Shown here one piece after another: positions 1-10,588 of a stretch of 28,122 nt of DNA. Both the position numbers and the translations under genes were made by a program. Under the pieces are notes generated by a model. It was not told the DNA's origin. It worked only from the letters and a program-made list of their open reading frames with translations, and made no database searches. The DNA is from Patescibacteria group bacterium UBA6164. Lineage in GTDB: Bacteria; Patescibacteriota; Gracilibacteria; BD1-5; UBA6164. How positions within the stretch are numbered: the first letter of the stretch is position 1; each line of letters opens with the position of its first letter. The stretch is from the NCBI GenBank assembly GCA_002422305.1, contig DIUG01000020.1:1-28122 (forward strand), given 5' to 3'.

Positions 1-296
1 CTACGAGGACGAGATAGAAAATAATATCTATTACTTTTCAATATATCATATATAGCTTTTGTTTTATCTACATAGTATCATCATTCTTGTATAAATACTT
101 TATAATCTTGTGTTCATATTAATATTTTTTTCATAATTTATTTTATTAATTTTTAAATTTTTCTTCATTATATTCAAAAACATTAAAAACTCAAAAATTT
201 TACAATTTTTGAGTTTTATAAATAAATTTTTAAAAAATGTTTTGACTTATTACCTTTTAGAATAGACTTTTTTGTGAAAAAGTATGATAATATGAA
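1..296. other. AT-rich intergenic stretch at the window edge, possible truncated gene end
   Basis: No gene can be assigned with confidence. On the plus strand an open frame enters the window and stops at TAG (positions 53-55), which would give a 17-residue tail rich in Asp, Glu, Tyr and Ile. On the minus strand an ATG at 49 opens a frame (MIYGKVIDIIFYLVLV) that leaves the window. The two overlap, so at most one is real, and neither can be identified. Positions 56-185 show nothing recognisable. A hairpin lies at 186-217. Confidence 0.3.
186..217 (-). terminator. Hairpin downstream of the OpgB-like gene
   Basis: A 14-bp perfect stem (186-199 with 204-217) and a 4-base loop. Read on the minus strand it lies 80 bases past the stop of the phosphoglycerol transferase gene and is followed by a T-rich stretch, so it probably ends that transcript. 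It could also act on the plus strand. Confidence 0.55.
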
Positions 297-1778
297 TTAT
301 TCCCAAAATTTTTCATACTCTTTTTTCCATAATGAAAGTATTATATTTGAATCTCTATTTTTATTATTATTTAATAAATCTATTCATAATCATAATTGTT
401 CTACAGGAAATCAAAGATAAGATAAAACAGTAGCTCATATATCTAAAGTATCTCACTTTTTATTTATTATTTCATTATTTTTTTCATCTACATTATGAAT
501 TAAAAATAACATTCATCTATTATCTTTATTTTTATCTAATATATTATAAGAATTATTGTTATCCATTGCATAATGATCCGATGCTATAAATATTATTGTA
601 TCCTCAAAATTTGGATGATTTTTTATTTTTTTCAAAAAATCTGATAATAAATAATCTGTACAATGATAAGAATTTAAAATACTACTTTCATCATTATCAT
701 ATTTTAAATTATTACATTTATTAGAAATAACTCCAGAATCTCAATGAGTATCCATACTTAGCATAAATAATCAAAAAGGTTGATCTTTTTTTATTAATTC
801 ATCATATTTTTTATATGTATAATCAAAAACTGTATCATCATAAAGTCACCAACTATATAAATAATTTTTATCTTCTAAATTATTTACTATTTCATCTTTT
901 CATTCTAAAGAATCAAATCAATGAGATTTATAAAAATCTCATTTTCCAGCGAATTTCATAGATGATCATCATATATAATTTAAATTATATCATGCTTTTT
1001 TTAAATAATCTCATATACAATAAGCTCAAGATAAATAAGAAGTATTTAAATCTGATGTATTTATTTTACTAGGAAGTATTAAAGGAATTCAACACTGACT
1101 ACCTACCATTCAAGCAATTGTCCACGAAGTTCAATATGCTTGATATAAATTATCAAAATAAATAGAATTATTTTTTAAATTATTTAATCAATTAGATAAT
1201 CCAGGGAATAAATCTTCATCTAAATATAATTTTTCATAACTTTCTAAATATATAAAAATTATATTTTTCTTTTTATCAATATCCTTAAAAATAGGTTTTT
1301 TATAGTAATCTTCAAATACTAATCCATATGATTTTAAATAATCCCCTTCTTCATAAAATCAATTTAATTCTAAAATATTATTCATCAAAGGATGAAAAAA
1401 GAATGAAAAAAATAATAAAATAAATGATATTTTATTATAAAATATATTATTTATTCAATCATTTATTCATTTTTTTGAATATAATCTTAAATAATATATT
1501 AAAAATAATAAAGAAAATAAAACTAGTAATATTGATACTAATATTAATTTTTTATATTCTAACCATCAAGTTCATTCTGTTCAATATCTAAAATAATATA
1601 AAACAGAATTGTCTAATCATTTTCATGTAAAATAACTAAATCCATAATAAATATTTGTAAATGTAATAAATAACAAAATGAAAAATAAGTATATATAAAA
1701 ACTTATTTTTCATTTTGTTTTAAATTTCATAAATAATAATAACGAAATTCAAAAAAGTATTAATGGCAAAAAGATCAT
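297..1778 (-). CDS. OpgB/MdoB-like phosphoglycerol transferase (alkaline phosphatase superfamily)
   Basis: Codes for 493 residues with TGA read as Gly. The N-terminal third is a set of hydrophobic, probably membrane-spanning, segments and the rest is an extracytoplasmic sulfatase/LTA-synthase-type catalytic domain. The match to the E. coli phosphoglycerol transferase I (MdoB/OpgB) pattern is close: TIAGMVGSQCGIP (about residues 219-232), then MKFAGKGDFYKSHGFDSLEG, a GLYDDTVFDYTYKKYDEL segment, DTHGDSG (about 345), CTDYLLSDFLKKIKNHP, and the metal-binding SDHYAMD (about 400). The C-terminal GATVLSYLGF also fits. Known family members move phosphoglycerol from lipid to a periplasmic or wall glycan. 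The true acceptor here is unknown. An in-frame TAA lies just upstream of the chosen ATG. It follows the small membrane protein gene by 14 bases, so the two are probably cotranscribed. Confidence 0.85.
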
Positions 1779-1792
1779 ATCTAAATTTTTTA

Positions 1793-2269
1793 TTATTTAA
1801 TTTTATTTTTTATTTCCTCATAAGTCCCCTTTAATTTTTCCTTTATTTCATTTAATTTTTCAGGTGCAATTTCTTTAATTGCATCTATTTCTCCAATTTT
1901 ATCATTATATAACTTTTCCAGTTTTTCAGAAGCCTCTCAAATAAAAGTTTTTCATTTTACTTTTAATTCTTTAAGTAACTCAATTCATTGAGTTTTATAT
2001 GTATCAACTATTTTAAGTAATTCATCTTTTTTTATATTAAAAAATTCTTTATTTTTTTCACTATTCATATGATTTTTAATATCATTAAATAAATTTTCAT
2101 GTGTCTCTATGAAATTATTTAAAATAATCCTAAATTCTCATTCTCATTTATTTTTAGATTCTTCCAAATCATTTTTTAAATCTTCTGGTTTCTTTTTATT
2201 ATAAAAAGATGCAATAAGACCACCAGCTATATATCAAGCAGCTACTAAAAAGATATTTTTCTTAGACAT
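1793..2269 (-). CDS. Small membrane-anchored coiled-coil protein, YtxH-like
   Basis: Codes for 158 residues. The N terminus has one hydrophobic, Gly/Ala-rich segment (FLVAAGYIAGGLIASF, residues 7-22) followed by KKK. The remaining about 130 residues are highly charged, rich in Lys, Glu and Asn, and look helical or coiled-coil. This layout resembles YtxH/gas-vesicle-like stress proteins, which anchor a charged helical domain to the membrane, but that similarity is only in overall form. It is the first gene of a two-gene unit with the phosphoglycerol transferase and is divergent from the ClpC gene. Four or more TGA codons are read as Gly. The function is unknown. Confidence 0.75.
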
Positions 2270-2370
2270 AATATTGTATATTAAGAAATAAATTCTATAA
2301 ATAGATTATATAATTTATAAGTTTTTAACATAAATTAATATATCAAACTTTATTATAAAAAATTTTATAG

Positions 2371-2376
2371 TATAAT
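2371..2376 (+). promoter_or_regulatory. Candidate -10 box for the ClpC gene
   Basis: TATAAT lies 42 bases before the ATG at 2418. The -35 region is weak (CTTTAT at 2348 with a 17-base spacer). The 148-base gap must also hold a promoter for the divergent minus-strand unit. Confidence 0.4.
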
Positions 2377-2417
2377 CATTATATAAAGTTTTTACATTCT
2401 TACAAATAATTTTAAAT

Positions 2418-4985
2418 ATGTCGTACAATAATTTTTCTGATTGATATAAAAAAGCCCTAGTAAATGCTGAAAATAGCATAAAAGAAATTTGATTAAAAGA
2501 TTTATGAGTTGAAGATATTTTTCTTGAAATAGTGAAAAATTCTAATTGAGGTATAAAAGAAATATTTAATTTATATTGAATTAATGAAAAATTAACTCTT
2601 GAAATTTTAAATAAAGCTATATTTAATGAATCTTATGAAAAAAGAATATGAGTTTATTCTTGAATGAATGCTAGACTTAAAAATACTATTTTGTGAAGTG
2701 TAAAAATAGCAGCAACTTTTTCTAAACCAAAAGCATCTTTAGAAGATTTTTTATTATCTATGATCAAAAATGATTCATGGATAGTTAGTTTTTTTGATTA
2801 TATATGAATTACTCCTAGTGATATAGAAAAAAATTTAAATGAACTAAATAAGTTTTGAGTTATTGATTGAGTATCAAAATGATTAGAAAATGCTATAGAT
2901 ATTGAATGAGAAGATTGAATAAATAAATTACTTTGAGCATTAAGTCAAAATTTATTTTGAATTTGATGACAAGAATGATGACAAACTCCTTTTGATATGA
3001 ACAAAGAACAAAAATGAAAAAAAGTAGATTCAAATACTCCAGCACTAGATTTTTTCTCTATTAATTTATCAGAAGAAGCAAATGAATGAAAAATAGATAA
3101 TATTATTTGAAGAGATGATGAAATAGAAAGATTAATAGCAATTTTAAATAGAAAAACAAAAAATAATCCAGTATTAGTGTGAGAACCTTGAGTTGGTAAA
3201 ACTGCTATTGCAGAATGATTAGCACTGAAAATAAAACAATGAAAAGTTCCTTTTTCTATGAAAGATAAAAAAATTCTTTCTCTTGATATGTCTTCTTTAG
3301 TAGCTTGAACTAAATATAGATGAGAATTTGAATCAAGAATTAAACAAGTAATTGACGAGGCTTCAAAAGTAGAAAATGAAATAATCTTATTTATTGATGA
3401 AATACATACAATAATTTGAGCATGAGGTTGAGAATGAACTTTAGATGCATCAAATATACTAAAACCTGCTATGTGAAGATGAAAAATTAGAGTAATATGA
3501 GCAACAACAATGAATGAATATAAAAAATATATAGAAAAAGATACTGCTTTAGAAAGAAGATTTCAAAAAATTATAATAAATGAACCTAGTAAAGAGATAA
3601 GTATAGAAATAATAAAATGATTAAAAGAATCATTTGAAAATTATCACAATTTAAATATTTCAGATGATGCAGTAAAAGCGGCTGTAGAATTATCAATTAG
3701 ATATATAACAGATCAAAATCTTCCAGATAAGGCTATAGATTTAATAGATGAAGCTTGTAGTATAAAATCTATGAAATATAATTTTGATGAAACTGAAACA
3801 AAAAATATAAAAGAAAAAATAGCAAAAATAAATAAACAAATAGAATTAGCAGTAATTGCTCAAGAGTATAAAAAAGCTTCTAATTTAAAAGAAAATCAAT
3901 TAAAATTAGAAAAAGATATAATTAATATAAAAGAAAAATTTAAAATTCCGAAAAAAGAAAGATTAAATATTTGAATAGAAGATGTTCAAAAGATTTTAAG
4001 TATGACTACTTGAATTCCAATTTCAAATTTAAATAAAGATGAAATAGAAAGACTTAAAAATTTACCAAAATCTATTACAAAAGAGATTATATGACAAGAT
4101 GAAGCAGTAAAATCTATAGTAAAATCAATAACTAGAAGTAAAGCTTGAATATGAGATCCAAATAGACCATTAGGTAGTTTTCTATTTCTGGGTCCTACTT
4201 GAGTTTGAAAAACTGAATTAGTAAAAGTATTAACTAAAAACTTTTATGATGATAAAGATGCTTTAATAAAAATAGATATGAGTGAATATTCAGATAAGAC
4301 CTCTGTAAATAAACTTATTTGATCAAATGCTTGATATGTTTGATATGAAGAATGATGACTATTAACAGAAAAAGTTAGAAAAAAACCATATTGTATAGTA
4401 TTATTTGATGAAATAGAAAAATGAGATTTTGAAGTTTATAATTTATTATTACAAATATTAGAAGAATGAATTTTAACAGATAATAAATGAAAAAAAGTAA
4501 ACTTTAAAAATACTATTATAGTAATGACTTCAAATATATGACAAGAAGAATTTACAAATAAAGCAAATAAAATAGGTTTTGATATAAATGAACAAGAAGA
4601 AAATGAAATTTTAAATGATTATAATAAAGCTTGAGAAAATATAAAAGAAAATTTAACTACTTATTTTTCTCCAGAATTTATTAATAGAATTGATAAAGTA
4701 ATAATTTTTAAACCTTTAGATAAAAATCAAATTAAAAAAATAGTAGAATTATGATTATTAAATTTACAAAAAAGATTAGAAAATAAAAATTTAATATTAA
4801 AATATGACACAAAAGTATCAAATTTTATTACAAAATCAGTTTATAATCCAGAATTTTGAGCTAGAGAAGTAAGAAGATATATAGTAGATAATATAGAAGA
4901 TACAATTGCAGAAAAAATAATTAATAATAAACAAAAAAATATATATGAGATAAAAATAGTAAATGATAGTATAGTAATTCAATAA
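2418..4985 (+). CDS. clpC: ClpC-type AAA+ unfoldase of the Clp protease
   Basis: Codes for 855 residues. In order: a double Clp-N substrate-binding domain (about 1-145), a linker, AAA+ domain 1 with Walker A GEPGVGKT (255-262), Walker B ILFIDEIHTI and the GAGGGEGTLDASNILKP sensor region, a short middle domain with a UVR-like helix pair (around 470-500), and AAA+ domain 2 with Walker A GPTGVGKT (592-599) and IVLFDEIEK. An IGF tripeptide (about 719), flanked by a Lys/Asn-rich loop, fits the ClpP-docking loop, which favours ClpC over the disaggregase ClpB. The short middle domain agrees. The glycines of both P-loops are coded by TGA, which makes this gene the clearest proof of the altered code here. 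It acts in the cytoplasm, feeding unfolded proteins to ClpP. It is a single-gene unit closed by its own terminator. Confidence 0.93.
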
Positions 4986-5015
4986 AAAAACCTATAAAAA
5001 GGTTTTTTTATTTTG
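4985..5015 (+). terminator. Rho-independent terminator of clpC
   Basis: An AAAAAACC / GGTTTTTT stem around TATAAAAA directly follows the TAA and runs into a T-rich tail. Confidence 0.8.
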
Positions 5016-5039
5016 TAAATAATATTTTTTACATATAAT
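5012..5039 (+). promoter_or_regulatory. Candidate promoter of the secreted-protein / map operon
   Basis: A -10 TATAAT at 5034-5039 with a weak -35 TTTGTA at 5012-5017 (16-base spacer), 28 bases before the ATG at 5068. It sits immediately after the clpC terminator. Confidence 0.4.
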
Positions 5040-5067
5040 ATATATAATTAAAGTTTACAAAAAAAAA

Positions 5068-6657
5068 ATGAAAAAAAATATTATTTTAACGATTTTCTTT
5101 TTATGTATTTTTTCAAATTGAAATGCTTTTTTTTGATGATGAAATAATTTAGATTTATATAAAAATATTGATAAGTGAATTAGTGAATTAGAAAATAAAA
5201 TGATTATATTCGAGGCAAATTGATGACTAAAAGAAACTTGAATATTAAATGAAATAAACGAAATAGCAACCATAAAAAAAGAAAAAGCCTGTTTAGATGA
5301 CTGAAAAAGTATAACTCAAGAAGAGTTTAAAGATATTGCAGTAAAAGGTAATATTAAAATATTATCTGAATATATAAGTGAAAATTGTAAAGAAAATGGT
5401 TCAATTTCTACAACTGTACTAAAAAATTATTCTTCACATTTTAGAGAACATTATATAAATTCAAAAATAACAGCAGAAGATAAATCAAATAAAATATATA
5501 ATATTTCAAAAATTTGACTTTTTAGTGATTGAATATTAGAAAATTCTTGATTTGATTTAATTGTAGATATAGAAGAAATAGATAAAATTATATTTTCTAA
5601 TGATACAGATTATGTTTGAGAATGAGATGTTGATTTATGAAAAGAAATTGATTGATTATTACAATCAACTAATGAAAATAGAAATAATACAACAAATCGT
5701 TGAAATATAAAATTACCTGATATGTATCCAACTAAATATAAACCGATTTTATATAATAGAGATACGATAGATGAAGATAATCATAATATTACTGAAACAG
5801 AAAATGAATATGCATGTTATATAAATAATGATAATAGTAGATTAAATACAACTAATATAAATTCCATACTTAATGATATAAATGATATAAAAATAAAAAA
5901 GAATAATACAAGTGTTAATAATGGTAAAGTTGATTTTGATTATTCAAATAAAAATAATACTTTTTCAAATAATTATAGTAAAGTAACTGATAATGTAGTT
6001 TGGCCATGTGATACTTTTTTTTGTATAAATATAGAATTTATAATGTACCAACATAATTTATTTTGATCAAATGAAAATATAACAGTAGAATATTTAATAA
6101 ATAGATCAAATGAACATTTAAGAAAATATGCATCCACTTCTCTTATACCAGCAAAGATGTCTACAAATCTTTTTGAATTATGATTAAAAGATTTGAATCT
6201 GCCTGATATTTTTCATATGGCTATGCAGATATCTACAAAACCTGTACCATTACTTAGAATAGAAAAAGAATGAAAAGAAGATGAAACTGAATTTGCATCA
6301 AAAAATTTATTAGAAAAATATTATGACTTAAATTGATTAGATTATAAAAGAAGAAATGATTTAGTTTTATTAAAAACAGTAGAACAAGAAAAACAATCAA
6401 TAATAAATTCTGAAGAACTTACAAATAAAAATGCCTATGAAAAAAATAATGATTATGCTAATTATTTAGAAAATAGAAAAACTAAAAATAGAATAGTAGA
6501 TAAAGCAATAGAAAAAAGAGTTTCTTATTGAGTATTAGATACATTTGTAGAACAATATGAAGAATTAGATAAATTCACTCTTTCTATATATCATTATGTA
6601 GAAAATTTACATACAATAATAGTAAAAATGAGGGAAATTCCAATTGATAAATGATAA
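5068..6657 (+). CDS. Secreted protein of unknown function (529 residues)
   Basis: Codes for 529 residues. The N terminus MKKNIILTIFFLCIFSNGNA is a clear Sec signal peptide with probable cleavage after about residue 20. I recognise no family. Visible features are a helical charged N-terminal half, an Asn-rich low-complexity stretch (about 270-305), a conserved-looking WPCDTFFC segment (about 311-318), further cysteines that could form disulphides, and a Lys/Glu-rich helical C-terminal part. It is the first gene of an operon with a second secreted protein 2 bases downstream and then methionine aminopeptidase. The last codon before TAA is TGA (Gly). Under the standard code the gene breaks into fragments, of which the piece near 5722-6066 is the largest. 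Confidence 0.75.
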
Positions 6658-6659
6658 AT

Positions 6660-7919
6660 ATGAAAAAAATATTATTAATAATCCTAATGTGTATAATTCC
6701 AAATTATACATTTGCAACCTGAGTATGTCTTATACAAGATAAAAGTGCTGAGGTTTTATTGAAATATATAGAAAATAATAATAAAATAATTGATAATGTA
6801 ATTGATATTACTAATACTTTAATAATAGATAGTTCAAATGATGATTCTTTATTAACAAAAGCAAAAAATAAAACAATTGCTATTTTTAATGAAATATTCA
6901 ATTATCCTAGTTTTTATTCTTATTTTGATTATTTTGCTTTTTTTCCTATAACAAATGAAATCCCTTATCAAGTAAAAAGAGATTATAAAATACTTGATAA
7001 TGAAAGTAAATGATTGGTTGAACTAATAAAACAAATTGATACAAAATCATATAAAGAAACAAAAATACAAAATATTTGTAGTTGAGTAAATGAAAAATGT
7101 GATTTGAATAATAAAAATTATAAAGAAATAATATGAGAATTAATTAAAAATAATGAAAAAGTATTAGATTTATATAGATTAACAGTTATGTGAAGAAACA
7201 ATGAATTTGATTGAAAAATAATACTAGTAGACAATAATTTTATTTTAGAAATAGAAAAACATTATTGAACTGATGCAATAAGTGCATGTAATAGTTCTGA
7301 ATGATGATTTTTTGAAGAAATAACAAAGGCAATAGATAATATAAAATTATTAAATAAACAATGAGAAGAATGAATTCAAATGTGGAGAGATGCTTGGGAT
7401 TTAATGCTATGAAAAGAACCTTCAAAAGAAGCTTTATATGAAAAAGAATTACTTAGAACATATCTTTCTAATGAATGAATTTCTTTACAAAATCAAGATA
7501 TACTAAATGATAATTTAGCTAAATATAATCAATGATGATTAAGTATAAATAATAATTTTATTTCAAATACAATTTCTACAACTTTTACAAAAATAAATGA
7601 TTCAATTAGCTACTGGAAAGATGCTTTAGTTTCAGAATTTTTTACTGAAAATACTTGAGAAAGAATTGTAATAAATGATATAAAAAAAGTAACTAATAAT
7701 TCAAAAACAAGTATAGATTTAAAAGAAAGAATTTCAAAATTATATAATGATGAAGTACCTTTTGCAACAGTGTGAGATATAAGTACTGAAAGATTAAGAG
7801 CGAAGATTATTGAAACACATATGAGTTTAGACGATAGTATAAATATATTAGAAAAAACTATAAGAATATCTCAAAAGGTTTGTAATTCTCAAGATAGAAA
7901 AAGAGGAAAATGTGATTAA
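6660..7919 (+). CDS. Second secreted protein of unknown function (419 residues)
   Basis: Codes for 419 residues and begins 2 bases after the preceding stop, so translation is probably coupled. MKKILLIILMCIIPNYTFAT is a Sec signal peptide. The mature part is largely helical and rich in Asn, Lys, Glu and Ile, with a few cysteines (two near the middle in SGVNEKCDLN, one in ISACNSSEGG, two near the C terminus in KVCNSQDRKRGKC). I recognise no domain. The pairing of two cysteine-containing exported proteins of similar composition suggests they work together on the cell surface, but that is inference from the context only. Methionine aminopeptidase follows after 21 bases. Confidence 0.75.
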
Positions 7920-7940
7920 TTTAATATTTTAATATAAAAA

Positions 7941-8684
7941 ATGCTAACAAAACAAGAAATAGAAATAATGAGAGCTAATGCAAAAATTCATAAAATAATT
8001 TTTGATAAAATAAAAGAAATAACAAAACACTGAACAACAGCTATAGAAATAAATGAACTATGTTGAGATATTGCAAAAAAGAATTGAGTATTATGTTGAT
8101 TTAAATGAGTATATAACTTCCCTGCTAATATATGTATAAGTGTGAATAATGTAGTAGTACATTGATTACCTAGAGAATGATTAATTTTTAAAAATTGAGA
8201 TTTAGTTACTTTTGATTTTTGAATAAAAGATAAAAAATATTGAATAAATACAGATGCTGCTTTTTCTATAATAATATGATGAAATGAAAAAAATCCAAAA
8301 TGAGCTAAACTAATCGAAGCAAATAAAAAGGCTTTATATGCTTGAATAGCAAAAGCAAAAGTATGAAATAGAGTTTGAGATATATCCTCTGCTATCCAAA
8401 AAGAAATAATATGAGCTTGATTTAAAGTAGTAAAACAATTAACTTGACATGCTATATGAAAAGAATTACATGAAAAACCATATATACCGAATTTTTGAAA
8501 ACCTTGATATTGATTAAAACTTGAAAAATGAATGACTTTAGCTATTGAACCAATAGTATGAGAAAAGAGTTGAGAAATAGTTGATGAGTGAGATTGGGAA
8601 ATATATATAAAAGATGGTAGTTTATGATCTCAATATGAACATACTATTCTTATAACCGATTGAGAAGCCGAAATAATAATATAA
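7941..8684 (+). CDS. map: Methionine aminopeptidase, type I
   Basis: Codes for 247 residues, the usual size of a type I enzyme without extra domains. It removes the initiator methionine from nascent proteins in the cytoplasm. The five metal ligands are all present: Asp92 in DFGIKD, Asp105 in NTDAAF, the His of LTGHAIGKELHE, the Glu of LAIEPIV and the Glu of QYEHTILIT. The substrate-side His of VVVHGLPRE is also there. Spacing between the first two Asp ligands is 13 rather than the common 11, a small insertion. It is the last gene of the operon with the two secreted proteins, and a terminator follows. Confidence 0.95.
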
Positions 8685-8702
8685 TTGAAATACTTACAAA
8701 AT

Positions 8703-8740
8703 AAAAAAATAAACTATATTTGATATAGTTTATTTTTTTA
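8703..8740 (+). terminator. Rho-independent terminator after map
   Basis: A 15-bp stem (AAAAAATAAACTATA with its complement TATAGTTTATTTTTT) around a TTTGA loop, ending in T residues. Confidence 0.8.
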
Positions 8741-8785
8741 TTAAAATATAGTTAACATAATATTTATTATTTAAAATTATTTTAT

Positions 8786-9709
8786 ATGCTATTTACAGAA
8801 GCTCACATAAATTTTCTAAATTATTTAGAAGTTATTAAAAATAAATCTCCAAAAACTGTAGAACAATATGATAGACATTTGAGAAAGTTTGAAAGTTTTA
8901 TAATTGAATCATTAAAACAAGATTTAAAAATTTTTAAAGTTGAAGATATAATTTTAAATATTGCTGAAAATTTTAGAAATTATTTATATGAAAAAAATAA
9001 ATCTATTTCAATAAAAACTGCTAATGCTTATATGATAACTATTAGAAGTTTTTTAAAGTTTTTAGAAAAAAAATGATTTAAAAGTTTATCTGCTACATCA
9101 ATAGATTTAATAAAATCTGAAGAAAGAAAAGTAGAATTTCTAAACGAAGAAGAACTTAATAGATTATTTAATTCTCCTGATACAAGTACAATTATATGAA
9201 CTAGAGATTTGGCAATTATGGAGTGTATTTATTCAACATGATTAAGAATTTCTGAATTAACAGCTTTAAATAAAAATGATATAAATTTAAATAGAAGAGA
9301 ATTTGTAGTTAGATGAAAATGAAGAAAAATAAGAGTTGTTTATTTAACTGAAAGATCAGCTATTTTAATATGAAATTATTTAGAAAAAAGAAATGATCAT
9401 CTAAATCCACTTTTTATACGACATAATATAAAAAAGGAAAATATTGCTATATTTGAAGATAAAAATATCAGATTAACTAGATTTTTTATTACAGGTATGA
9501 TAAAAAAATATGCTGTAAAAACATTAATTTTAAAAAATATTTCGGCACATACACTTAGGCATTCATTTGCTACTACATTACTTTCAAATTGAGCAGATTT
9601 AAGATCGATACAAGAAATGCTTTGACATGCAAGTATTACTACAACTCAAGTATATACTCATGTAACTAACTCAAAATTAAAAGAAATTCATTCTAAATTT
9701 ATGAAATAA
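8786..9709 (+). CDS. Tyrosine recombinase, XerC/XerD type
   Basis: Codes for 307 residues: an N-terminal SAM-like DNA-binding domain (1-about 95) and a C-terminal catalytic domain. The active-site set is complete: Arg154 in TGLRISEL, Lys178 in RGKGRKIRVVY, His255 and Arg258 in AHTLRHSFAT, His281 in MLGHASITTT and the Tyr290 nucleophile in VYTHV. The length and the absence of mobile-element neighbours fit the chromosome dimer resolvase XerC/XerD that acts at dif, rather than a phage integrase. Only one Xer gene is visible, so XerC cannot be told from XerD or a single-recombinase system. No dif-like site was recognised nearby. It is followed 68 bases later by pth. Confidence 0.9.
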
Positions 9710-9724
9710 AAAAATAAAGTTTAT

Positions 9725-9768
9725 TTTTAAAATATAATATTTATAATCATAAATATTATATTTTAAAA
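9725..9768. terminator. Long perfect hairpin between xer and pth
   Basis: A 20-bp perfect stem (9725-9744 with 9749-9768) and a 4-base AATC loop. It is almost pure A/T and ends only 9 bases before the pth ATG, so it could be a terminator for the recombinase gene, a 5' leader structure for pth, or both. Confidence 0.6.
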
Positions 9769-9777
9769 ATTGTAAAA

Positions 9778-10302
9778 ATGAAATTAATTATTTGATTATG
9801 AAACCCCTGAGATAAATATACAAAAACAAAACATAATATAGGCTTTTTATTTTTAGATTATATAAATAAAAAAGAAAAATTTAGTGATTTTAAATTTGAA
9901 TCTAAATTTAAATGAGAAATATCAAATTGAAATATAAATTTAAAAAAGGTAGTTTTATTAAAACCTCAAACATTTATGAATTTAAGTTGAGAATCTATTC
10001 GAAAAATTGTTGATTTTTATAAAATTGATATAAATGATATTTTAATTATATATGATGATATTAGTATGGATTTTTGAAAAATTAGATTTAGAGAAAAATG
10101 AAGTGCTTGATGACATAATTGAATAAAAGATATTATAAAATATTTTTGAGAAAATTTTTATAGAATAAAAATATGAATATGATTCAATAATAATTTTGAA
10201 GTTTCAGATTGGGTATTATCAAAATTTGATGAAGAAGAATTAAATGATTTAGAAAATGAGGTATTTCCAGAAGTTTATAAATTATTAATAGAAAAGATTT
10301 AA
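9778..10302 (+). CDS. pth: Peptidyl-tRNA hydrolase
   Basis: Codes for 174 residues, slightly shorter than the usual 180-195. It frees tRNA from drop-off peptidyl-tRNA. Diagnostic motifs: GLGNPGDKYTKTKHNIGF at the N terminus with catalytic His19, LLKPQTFMNLSG, IYDDISMDFGKIRFREKGSA with the catalytic-loop Asp, and GGHNGIKDI. Several of these glycines are TGA. The last four bases overlap the end of a convergent small membrane protein gene. Confidence 0.94.
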
Positions 10303-10481
10303 TATATATCATCTAAATTTTCATCTTTATCATCTCATGAAAATTTAAAAGATGCTATAATTATATTTATATTAAAATAAATATAAACTAAAATCATAGA
10401 TAAAATTGCTAAAGGTATAATTACATATGTAACAAATTCTAGTCAATTTAAGTAATAGCCAAAAAAATAAATAGTTCTCAT
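10299..10481 (-). CDS. Small membrane protein, unknown (60 residues)
   Basis: Codes for about 60 residues. A hydrophobic span runs from about residue 14 to 45 (FVTYVIIPLAILSMILVYIY then NINIIIASF), enough for one or two membrane helices, with an acidic cytosolic-type tail (DDKDENLDD). It converges on pth with a 4-base overlap of stops. No family was recognised. That it is real is supported by the hydrophobic segment, the charged tail and use of TGA as Gly, but the short length keeps confidence moderate. Confidence 0.5.
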
Positions 10482-10530
10482 AATTATTAATAAATTTTTA
10501 TAAATTATTATGAATAATACTATAAAAATA

Positions 10531-10559
10531 AATTTAAAACAAATATTTTGTTTTAAATT
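10531..10559. terminator. Hairpin upstream of murC
   Basis: A 13-bp perfect stem (10531-10543 with 10547-10559) and a 3-base loop, then a T-rich tail. It stands 30 bases before the murC start and may end read-through from pth or structure the murC leader. Confidence 0.5.
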
Positions 10560-10588
10560 TTAAATAATATTATAACTAAACACAAAAA

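Noticed and set aside
5722..6066. Short standard-code ORFs inside long genes (also near 3771, 6759, 11525 and 26296)
   Set aside because: These are pieces of clpC, the secreted proteins, murC and the DUF262-HNH gene cut at TGA. With TGA as Gly they join into full-length proteins, so they are neither separate genes nor pseudogenes.
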